A stretch of 64,000 nt of DNA from Dermacoccus abyssi (GTDB lineage Bacteria; Actinomycetota; Actinomycetes; Actinomycetales; Dermatophilaceae): the NCBI RefSeq assembly GCF_034541975.1, contig NZ_JAVYJM010000002.1; one strand, written 5' to 3'. The position numbers and the translations under genes are program-made. The notes under the pieces were generated by a model that saw only the letters and a program-made list of their open reading frames with translations, was not told the DNA's origin and did no database searches. This document shows positions 57,666-64,000 of the stretch, piece after piece (positions within the stretch are counted from its first letter, which is position 1; every line of letters begins with the position of its first letter).

Positions 57666-60428
57666 GTGTCCCTTGATGAAGCCGGCCCGATTCTCAATGG
57701 CATCCCGAGCCAGTTGCCGGACGTCGATCCGGAGGAGACCCAGGAATGGCTCGACTCTCTCGACGGTGTCATCGACGAGCAGGGCCGTAACCGCGCCCGC
57801 TACGTCATGCTCAAGCTCCTCGAGCGTGCCCGCGGCCAGCAGATCGGCGTGCCGTCGCTGACCGCGACGGACTACATCAACACGATCGGCCCCGAGTCCG
57901 AGCCGTGGTTCCCGGGCGACGAGGACATGGAGCGCAAGTACCGCGCGTGGATCCGCTGGAATGCTGCGGTCATGGTGCACCGCGCGCAGCGCCCCGACAT
58001 CGGCGTCGGCGGCCACATCTCCACGTACGCCTCGGCCGCGACGCTCTACGAAGTCGGCTTCAACCACTTCTTCCGCGGCAAGGACCACCCGGGCGGCGGT
58101 GACCAGATCTTCATCCAGGGCCACGCCTCCCCCGGTATTTACTCGCGCGCCTACCTCGAGGGTCGCCTGAGCGAGGAGCAGCTCGACGGCTTCCGTCAGG
58201 AGAAGAGCCACTTCATCGACGGTGAGCCCGCCGGTCTGCCGAGCTACCCGCACCCGCGCAACATGCCGGAGTTCTGGGAGTTCCCGACGGTGTCCATGGG
58301 CATCGGCCCGATGAACGCCATCTACCAGGCCATGGTCAACAAGTACCTGCACAACCGTGGCCTCAAGGACACGTCCGAGCAGCACGTGTGGGCCTTCCTC
58401 GGTGACGGCGAGATGGACGAGGTCGAGAGCCGCGGCGCCCTGCAGTGGGCAGCCAACGAGGAGCTCGACAACCTCACGTTCGTCGTCAACTGCAACCTGC
58501 AGCGCCTCGACGGTCCGGTGCGCGGTAACGGCAAGATCGTCCAGGAGCTCGAGGCGTTCTTCCGCGGCGCGGGCTGGAACGTCATCAAGGTGCTGTGGGG
58601 CCGCGGGTGGGACCCGCTACTGGCCCAGGACCGCGATGGCGCGCTCGTCAACATCATGAACAAGACGCGTGACGGCGACTACCAGACCATCCGCGCCAAC
58701 GACGGCGCGTTCGTGCGTGAGCACTTCTTCGGTCAGGACCCGCGCACGCGCAAGATGGTCGAGAGCTGGTCGGACGACGACCTGTGGTGGAAGCTCAAGC
58801 GCGGTGGCCACGACTACCGCAAGGTGTACGCCGCCTACAAGGCCGCCACGGAGCACACCGGCCAGCCCACCGTCATCCTCGCGCACACCATCAAGGGCTA
58901 CTCGCTCGGCACGCACTTCGCGGGACGTAACGCGACGCACCAGATGAAGAAGATGACGCTCGAGGACCTCAAGATGTTCCGCGACTCGCTGCAGATCCCG
59001 ATCAGCGACGAGGAGCTCGAGAAGGACCCGTACCGTCCGCCGTACTACCACCCGGGTGAGGACGACCCGGCGATCCAGTACCTCATGGAACGCCGCGCCA
59101 AGCTCGGTGGCGGACTGCCGTCGCGCAAGGGCCGCTCCGGTGAGCTGACGCTGCCGGGCGACGAGGCCTACAAGATCGCGAAGAAGGGCTCGGGCAAGCA
59201 GGAAGTGGCCACGACGATGGCCTTCGTGCGCATCCTCAAGGAACTCATGCGCGACAAGGAGTTCGGCAAGCACATCGTGCCGATCATCCCCGACGAGGCG
59301 CGCACGTTCGGCATGGACGCGTTCTTCCCGACGGCGAAGATCTACAACCCGCACGGTCAGCACTACCGCTCCGTCGACGCCGAGCTCATGCTCGCCTACA
59401 AGGAGTCGCCGCAGGGTCAGCTGCTTCACCTGGGCATCAACGAGGCCGGTTCGGTGGCGGCGTTCACCGCCGTCGGTTCGGCGTACGAGACGAACGACGT
59501 GCCGATGGTGCCCGTCTACGTCTTCTACTCGATGTTCGGTTTCCAGCGCACGGGTGACTCGATCTGGGCGGCTGCCGACCAGATGGCTCGCGGCTTCCTC
59601 ATCGGAGCCACCGCCGGTCGCACGACGCTGACGGGTGAGGGTCTGCAGCACGCGGACGGTCACGGCCTGCTTCTCGCGGCGTCCAACCCGGCGATTCGCG
59701 CCTACGACCCGGCTTACGGGTACGAGATCGCGCACATCGTCCAGGACGGCCTGAACAAGATGTACGGCCCGAACGCCGAGAACGTCATCTACTACCTCAC
59801 GGTCTACAACGAGCCGCTCGTGCAGCCGGCCGAGCCGGAGAACGTGGACGCCGAGGGCATCCTGCGTGGCATCTACAAGCTCAAGGACGGCTCGTTCGAC
59901 GGTGTCGGCGAGAACGCTCCGCGCACTCAGCTGCTCGCTTCGGGCGTCGGTGTGCCGTGGGCTCTCGAGGCCCAGGAGCTGCTCAGGGACGACTGGGGCG
60001 TCGTCGCCGACGTGTGGTCGGTGACGTCGTGGAACGAGCTTCGTCGTGACGGTCTCGAGGCCGATGAGCACAACTTCCTCCACCCGGACGAGGAGCGTCG
60101 CGTCCCGTACGTCACGCAGAAGCTGCAGGACGCCCCCGGGCCGGTCATCGCGACGTCCGACTCGATGCGTCAGGTGCACGACCAGATCCGTCAGTACGTG
60201 CCGGGCGAGTACCACTCCCTCGGCGCCGACGGGTTCGGTTTCTCCGACACCCGCGCTGCGGCTCGTCGCTTCTTCCACATCGACGGTCCGTCCATGGCCG
60301 TGCGCGCACTGCAGTCGCTGGCCGACCGCGGTGAGGTCGACAAGGACGTGCCGAAGCAGGCCGCCGATAAGTACCAGCTGCTCGACGTGCGTGCCGGAAC
60401 CTCCGGCAACGCCGGCGGCGAGTCGTAG
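57666..60428 (+). CDS. aceE: Pyruvate dehydrogenase E1 component, homodimeric type
   Basis: ThDP-dependent oxidative decarboxylation of pyruvate, passing acetyl groups to lipoyl-E2. The 920-residue protein matches the single-chain actinobacterial E1: SQLPDVDPEETQEWLDSLD at the start, the ThDP motif region VWAFLGDGEMDEVESRG about 150 residues after ISTYASAATLYEVGFNHFF, and HIVPIIPDEARTFGMDAFFP and GFGFSDTRAAARRFFHID near the end. GTG start at 57666 with AAAGGA about 8 bases upstream. E2 is not in the window; E3 (lpdA) is. fasR and fabD follow after gdpD. Confidence 0.97.
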   Translation: MSLDEAGPILNGIPSQLPDVDPEETQEWLDSLDGVIDEQGRNRARYVMLKLLERARGQQIGVPSLTATDYINTIGPESEPWFPGDEDMERKYRAWIRWNAAVMVHRAQRPDIGVGGHISTYASAATLYEVGFNHFFRGKDHPGGGDQIFIQGHASPGIYSRAYLEGRLSEEQLDGFRQEKSHFIDGEPAGLPSYPHPRNMPEFWEFPTVSMGIGPMNAIYQAMVNKYLHNRGLKDTSEQHVWAFLGDGEMDEVESRGALQWAANEELDNLTFVVNCNLQRLDGPVRGNGKIVQELEAFFRGAGWNVIKVLWGRGWDPLLAQDRDGALVNIMNKTRDGDYQTIRANDGAFVREHFFGQDPRTRKMVESWSDDDLWWKLKRGGHDYRKVYAAYKAATEHTGQPTVILAHTIKGYSLGTHFAGRNATHQMKKMTLEDLKMFRDSLQIPISDEELEKDPYRPPYYHPGEDDPAIQYLMERRAKLGGGLPSRKGRSGELTLPGDEAYKIAKKGSGKQEVATTMAFVRILKELMRDKEFGKHIVPIIPDEARTFGMDAFFPTAKIYNPHGQHYRSVDAELMLAYKESPQGQLLHLGINEAGSVAAFTAVGSAYETNDVPMVPVYVFYSMFGFQRTGDSIWAAADQMARGFLIGATAGRTTLTGEGLQHADGHGLLLAASNPAIRAYDPAYGYEIAHIVQDGLNKMYGPNAENVIYYLTVYNEPLVQPAEPENVDAEGILRGIYKLKDGSFDGVGENAPRTQLLASGVGVPWALEAQELLRDDWGVVADVWSVTSWNELRRDGLEADEHNFLHPDEERRVPYVTQKLQDAPGPVIATSDSMRQVHDQIRQYVPGEYHSLGADGFGFSDTRAAARRFFHIDGPSMAVRALQSLADRGEVDKDVPKQAADKYQLLDVRAGTSGNAGGES

Positions 60429-60452
60429 ACCGACACCGCCAGAGCAATAGCG

Positions 60453-60490
60453 AGGGGCCGGTCACCGCTGAACTGCGGTGACCGGCCCCT
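60453..60490. terminator. Terminator between aceE and the convergent glycerophosphodiesterase gene
   Basis: A perfect 16-bp stem (60453-60468 with 60475-60490) with a 6-base loop, 24 bases after the aceE stop and 23 bases from the convergent stop at 60514. Confidence 0.85.
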
Positions 60491-60513
60491 TCGTGCACCG
60501 AGGCGGACGCGCG

Positions 60514-61647
60514 TCAACGCCGGCTGAGGTACCTCTCGCGTGCGAGAACGGCGAAGTCCGGCATGTCCGAGAAGATCCCGTCGATGCCGGTGGCGTACAG
60601 CTTCTCGAGATAGTCGACGACCCGACCGAAATCGCCGGGGTTGCTTCCGTTGCGCAGGTCCGCGGGCAGGAAGTCGTTCTCGGCCCGCACCGTCCACGGG
60701 CACACCTGGAGGCCGACCGCGTGGGCATCGCGAACGAGAGACGTCGGAGCACCGAGGGTGTTGTCCGCGTTCCAGGCGATGACCTGCTTGACCGACGGCC
60801 CCAGACCGTCGAGCAGGTGTGCCCACTCCCGCAGCCCGGCCGGTGACGTCAGGTGGGCGTAGGAGCGCTTCTTCGGGTCGGCGAAGGGGCCGCCCTTCGC
60901 GTCGGTGAGGAAGACGAGTGGTGCCTTCACCTTGAAGCGAGTGCGCAGGTCGAGCAGGTTCTGCAGTTCGAACGACTGGATGAAGATCGGGGCACCGGGC
61001 CGGTCGAGCCCGTAGGTGCGGATGAGCGGGACGAGCTTCTCCTCGAGTGGCTTGCCCTGCGCGCGAAAGTACGTGGAGTGCTTCGTCTCGGGGTAGACGC
61101 CGATCGTGCGCCCGAGCTCGCGCTCCAGTTCGCGGCGCAGCTTGAGCACCTCCTCGAACGTCGGCACCTGCCACAGCCCGTCGTAGATCGTGTTGTGCTG
61201 ACGCAGCTCGGGCAACCTCTCCACAGCGCGCAGCGTCCGGAGCTCGGCGAGCGTGAAGTCCTCCGTGAACCATCCGGTGACCGGTTTGCCGTCGAGCGAC
61301 TTCGTCGTCTTGCGCGAGGCGAACTCGGGGCGCTTCGCGACATCCGTCGTGCCCGAGATCTCCGGCTCGTGGCGTACGACGAGCACGCCGTCCTTCGTGA
61401 TGACGAGGTCCGGTTCGATGATGTCGGCACCCATGCGTGCCGCCAGACGGTAGGCCTCGAGTGTGTGCTCGGGGCGGTAGCCGCTCGCTCCGCGGTGTCC
61501 GACGACGTAGGGCTTGCGGTAACGCGCACCGTGTCCATGACGTCGATGACCGGAGGTCGTGGAGGCCTGTGCGGCACCGTCCAGAGCGAACGTCGCCGCC
61601 GAGGCGGTGGTGAGTGACAGGAGTGATCGTCGCTTCATGAAGGCCAT
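60514..61647 (-). CDS. Exported glycerophosphodiester phosphodiesterase
   Basis: Hydrolyses glycerophosphodiesters to glycerol-3-phosphate and an alcohol. The 377-residue precursor has an N-terminal signal with a twin arginine (MAFMKRRSLLSLTTASAATF, cleavage near ATA/QAS), so export by Tat is possible. The GDPD barrel has VVGHRGASGYRPEHT (metal and catalytic His), IEPDLVITKDGVLVVRHE, and GQ-like PIFIQSFE and PWTVRAENDF segments. A role in phosphate or glycerol scavenging, or lipoteichoic-type polymer turnover, is inferred. Two in-frame ATGs (61647, 61638) are possible. Confidence 0.9.
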   Translation of the reverse strand: MAFMKRRSLLSLTTASAATFALDGAAQASTTSGHRRHGHGARYRKPYVVGHRGASGYRPEHTLEAYRLAARMGADIIEPDLVITKDGVLVVRHEPEISGTTDVAKRPEFASRKTTKSLDGKPVTGWFTEDFTLAELRTLRAVERLPELRQHNTIYDGLWQVPTFEEVLKLRRELERELGRTIGVYPETKHSTYFRAQGKPLEEKLVPLIRTYGLDRPGAPIFIQSFELQNLLDLRTRFKVKAPLVFLTDAKGGPFADPKKRSYAHLTSPAGLREWAHLLDGLGPSVKQVIAWNADNTLGAPTSLVRDAHAVGLQVCPWTVRAENDFLPADLRNGSNPGDFGRVVDYLEKLYATGIDGIFSDMPDFAVLARERYLSRR

Positions 61648-61730
61648 GAGACCGCCCCGGTGTGATCATGGCGCGTCGGGGAAGTGAACAGGGAACGAAC
61701 CGGGGAACCCGGCCTCGGCGGCCGTGACGG

Positions 61731-61736
61731 TACGGT
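61731..61736 (+). promoter_or_regulatory. -10 hexamer of fasR, leaderless start
   Basis: TACGGT with 7 bases between it and the fasR ATG. Confidence 0.45.
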
Positions 61737-61743
61737 GTGGCGC

Positions 61744-62934
61744 ATGGTTGCGCACTCCCCCGTCTCCGACGCATCGATGACGGCGATCCACCGGGCGAGT
61801 TCGGCCATGGCCACCCACGCCAGCGCCCGCGTCGAGAGCCGTCACGCGTGGTTCTCCGACCTCGCGGCCGACGATCGCAGCTGGATCGGCGTCATCGCGC
61901 AGGACGGCATCCGCTCCTTCCTCGGCTGGCTACGAGACCCCTCCGTCGACGACTCGCACGCCATCGACATATTCGCCAACGCCCCGCGCGAGCTGGCGCG
62001 GCGCATCACCCTGGAACAGACCCTCGACCTGCTGCGCACCGTCATCGAGGTGGTCGAGGAGGAAGCGCCGCAGCATGCGCGGGCCGAGGAGCGCGCCACG
62101 GTGCGCGAGGCCGTTCTGAGATACGCGCGCGAAGTGGCGTTCGGGGCCGCGCACGTCTATGCCCGAGCCGCGGAGTCACGCGGCGCGTGGGACGCCCGAC
62201 TCGAATCCCTCGTCGTCGACGCCGTCGTCCGCGGTGAGCCGGACGAATCCCTCGGCTCGCGTGTCAACGCTCTCGGGTGGGCCGAGGTGCGCGGCGTGAC
62301 GGTGGTCGTCGGCTCCAGCCCCGCGGGCGGGGAGTCGAGCGTCGTCGACCCGCTGCGGCGCGCCGCTCGTCATGCCGGCCTCGAGGTGCTCGTCTCGGTC
62401 GAAGGGCGACGCATGATCGCCATCATCGGGCCGGTGACGGATCCGATCGAAGCCGCGACGACCCTCGCAGATCATTTCGGACCGGGCCCCGTCGTCTGTG
62501 GCCCCAAGGTGCCCCACCTCTACGCTGCCGGGCGTTCCGCCCGCGACGCCATCCGCGGTTACGAGGCGGCGCCGGCGGCACCACAGCTGCCTCGCCCGAC
62601 CCGAAGCGACGACCTGCTCGCGGCCAGGGCCGTTGCGGGAGACGACAAGGCGCGCCGCGCGTTGGCCTCCATCGCGACCGGCACGCTCGACGTGGGTTCG
62701 CCACTGGGCGACACGGCCCGCACGTACCTGCGCACGGGTTCGCTCGAAGGCACCGCGCGCGAGCTGTTCGTCCACGCCAACACTGTGCGATACCGGCTCG
62801 GACGCATCCTCGACGCCACCGACCTCGACCTCACGGACACCCATGACGCGTTCGCTCTGCGGCTCGCGATCATGTTCGCCGACCTCGAGGCCGGGCGCCG
62901 CGCACGACGCCCCCGCGGGGACGTCGGCTTGTAG
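61744..62934 (+). CDS. fasR: FasR-like PucR-family activator of fatty-acid synthesis
   Basis: A 396-residue regulator with an N-terminal helical sensory half (about 1-160, RHAWFSDLAADDRSWIGVIAQDGI...), a GGDEF-like middle, and a C-terminal PucR/CdaR helix-turn-helix (about 334-363, RTYLRTGSLEGTARELFVHANTVRYRLGRI). Its position directly before fabD and after aceE matches FasR of streptomycetes and Rv2242 of mycobacteria, which activates fab genes. Target binding is inferred from this order. ATG chosen by the TACGGT spacing; an in-frame upstream start lies before the promoter. Confidence 0.9.
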   Translation: MVAHSPVSDASMTAIHRASSAMATHASARVESRHAWFSDLAADDRSWIGVIAQDGIRSFLGWLRDPSVDDSHAIDIFANAPRELARRITLEQTLDLLRTVIEVVEEEAPQHARAEERATVREAVLRYAREVAFGAAHVYARAAESRGAWDARLESLVVDAVVRGEPDESLGSRVNALGWAEVRGVTVVVGSSPAGGESSVVDPLRRAARHAGLEVLVSVEGRRMIAIIGPVTDPIEAATTLADHFGPGPVVCGPKVPHLYAAGRSARDAIRGYEAAPAAPQLPRPTRSDDLLAARAVAGDDKARRALASIATGTLDVGSPLGDTARTYLRTGSLEGTARELFVHANTVRYRLGRILDATDLDLTDTHDAFALRLAIMFADLEAGRRARRPRGDVGL

Positions 62935-63012
62935 GAACCCTACAAATCACACTCGCGAAGTTCGTCGCCCGCCCGGTCGCAGTGCAGGGGCCAGGCCGGG
63001 CAGAGTGGAACC

Positions 63013-64000
63013 GTGCTTGCGATCGTGTGCCCTGGACAGGGCTCCCAGACCCCCGGTTTCCTTCGCCCGTGGCTTGAGCTGCCGGATTTCCGCTCCCGAA
63101 TGACCTGGCTGTCGGCCTGCGCGGGTATGGACCTCGTGCACTACGGCACCGAGGCCGACGCGCCCACCATCAAAGACACGGCCGTCGCGCAGCCCCTCAT
63201 CGTCGCGAGCGGGCTCGTCTCGCTTCTCGCGCTGTTCGAGCACCCCGTCGAGGGCTTCCGTTCGGTCAGCGCCGGTGCGGGCCACAGCGTCGGTGAGATC
63301 ACCGCAGCTGCCGCCGCGGGCGTCCTCACGGCCGAGCAGGCCATGGTGTTCGTGCGTGAGCGCGGCGCCGGAATGGCCGACGCGGCCGCCGTCACCCCCA
63401 CCGGCATGAGCGCCGTCATGGGCGGCGAGCAGAGCGAGGTCGTCGCCCACCTCGAGGCCAAGGGCCTCACCCCCGCCAACATGAACGGCGCCGGCCAGAT
63501 CGTCGCCGCGGGCACGCTCGAGCAGCTCGAGGACCTCAAGGCCGACCCGCCGGCCAAGGCCCGCGTCGTGCCGCTGCCGGTCGCCGGAGCGTTCCACACC
63601 GAGCACATGGCACCCGCGCTGGACCGCCTCTCTGCCTTTGCCGGCGCCATCTCGACGCACGACCCGCGCATCCCGCTCGTGTCAAACAAGGACGGTCTCG
63701 TCGTCCACGACGGCACGAAGGTGCTCAAGCGTCTCGTCACCCAGGTGAGCAACCCGGTTCGCTGGGATCTCACGATGGAGACGTTCAAGGCCATGGGCGT
63801 CACGGGTCTCATCGAGATTCCCCCGGCGGGCACGCTCGTCGGCCTGGCCAAGCGGGCGATGCCCGGCGTCGAGACGCTCGCCGTCAAGACCCCGGACGAC
63901 CTCGACGATGCGCACCGCATGGTGCGGGAGCACGGCGTGCTCGAGGACGACATCGAACCGGCTTGGCGTCTCGTCATCGCGCCGGCCAAGGGCACGATCA
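63013..64000 (+). CDS. fabD: Malonyl-CoA:ACP transacylase (partial at right edge)
   Basis: Loads malonyl groups on acyl carrier protein for type II fatty-acid synthesis. The GTG start (VLAIVCPGQGSQTPGFLRP) is in the normal place, with GQGSQ near residue 9 and the catalytic serine in GAGHSVGEITA. The C-terminal half has VPLPVAGAFHTEHMAPAL with the partner histidine. The reading frame is open through the right edge at 64000 (329 codons seen), so the end and fabH, acpP and fabF lie outside. Confidence 0.95.
   Translation, partial: MLAIVCPGQGSQTPGFLRPWLELPDFRSRMTWLSACAGMDLVHYGTEADAPTIKDTAVAQPLIVASGLVSLLALFEHPVEGFRSVSAGAGHSVGEITAAAAAGVLTAEQAMVFVRERGAGMADAAAVTPTGMSAVMGGEQSEVVAHLEAKGLTPANMNGAGQIVAAGTLEQLEDLKADPPAKARVVPLPVAGAFHTEHMAPALDRLSAFAGAISTHDPRIPLVSNKDGLVVHDGTKVLKRLVTQVSNPVRWDLTMETFKAMGVTGLIEIPPAGTLVGLAKRAMPGVETLAVKTPDDLDDAHRMVREHGVLEDDIEPAWRLVIAPAKGTI

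Noticed and set aside
1..64000. Prophage, insertion sequence, CRISPR array, toxin-antitoxin pair or defence island
   Set aside because: No transposase, integrase, repeat-spacer array, terminal repeats or known defence gene was seen; gene order is typical core genome.

Overview
The window is a stretch of core chromosome from a high-GC Gram-positive actinobacterium. Gene content and order look like Micrococcales, possibly Dermacoccaceae or Dermatophilaceae; that placement is inferred from gene content only. Markers are PriA (bifunctional HisA/TrpF), polyphosphate glucokinase, DUF3349 and DUF3052 proteins, GuaB1, the RNase HI/phosphatase fusion, and the aceE-fasR-fabD order shared with mycobacteria and streptomycetes. 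I see no prophage, insertion sequence, CRISPR array or integrase. The fabD gene is cut by the right edge.

Layout, left to right. 1-3.6 kb: a promoter at the left edge firing leftwards, tyrS and a 3-methyladenine glycosylase gene (minus), then hmp (plus). 3.6-11.4 kb: a tightly overlapping arginine operon on the minus strand, argC-(ACT-domain gene)-argJ-argB-argD-argF-argR, then argH; argG is not here. 11.4-17.7 kb: infC-rpmI-rplT, an rRNA methyltransferase gene and pheS-pheT (minus). infC appears to start at an AUC codon behind a long leader holding a short reading frame and a terminator hairpin. 17.7-22.8 kb: a decayed MFS gene, a SorC regulator, lpdA, and the pit / small membrane protein / DUF3349 cluster with a PHO-box-like repeat. 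22.8-28.8 kb: his operon hisD-hisC-hisB-(unknown)-hisH-priA-sseB (minus). 28.8-33.2 kb: glnA2-glnE. 33.2-38 kb: secreted M6 metalloprotease, panB, MFS transporter. 38-43.3 kb: a SPOR-like small protein, map, ppgK, an AsnC regulator, a PCD-VOC fusion, and a MerR/membrane protein pair. 43.3-48.2 kb: FemAB-like transferase, metallo-beta-lactamase-fold hydrolase, guaB1, MFS exporter. 48.2-54.7 kb: rnpB, an RNB exoribonuclease, yaaA, an ion permease, metZ, and the RNase H/phosphatase fusion. 54.7-57.4 kb: zinc-ribbon coiled-coil protein, Nif3, tRNA-Val, peroxiredoxin, DUF3052. 57.6-64 kb: aceE, glycerophosphodiesterase, fasR, fabD.

Themes. Most transcription units end in strong GC-rich perfect hairpins, often shared between convergent genes. 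At least twelve genes have a TANNNT hexamer 6-7 bases before their start codon and no Shine-Dalgarno sequence, which indicates widespread leaderless translation. The most unusual points are the ACT-domain gene inside the arginine operon, the infC leader and its AUC start, a Nif3 gene whose start codon lies 2 nt beyond a tRNA, and several candidate operators (ARG box, PHO box, MerR-type 19-bp spacer, OmpR-family direct repeat).
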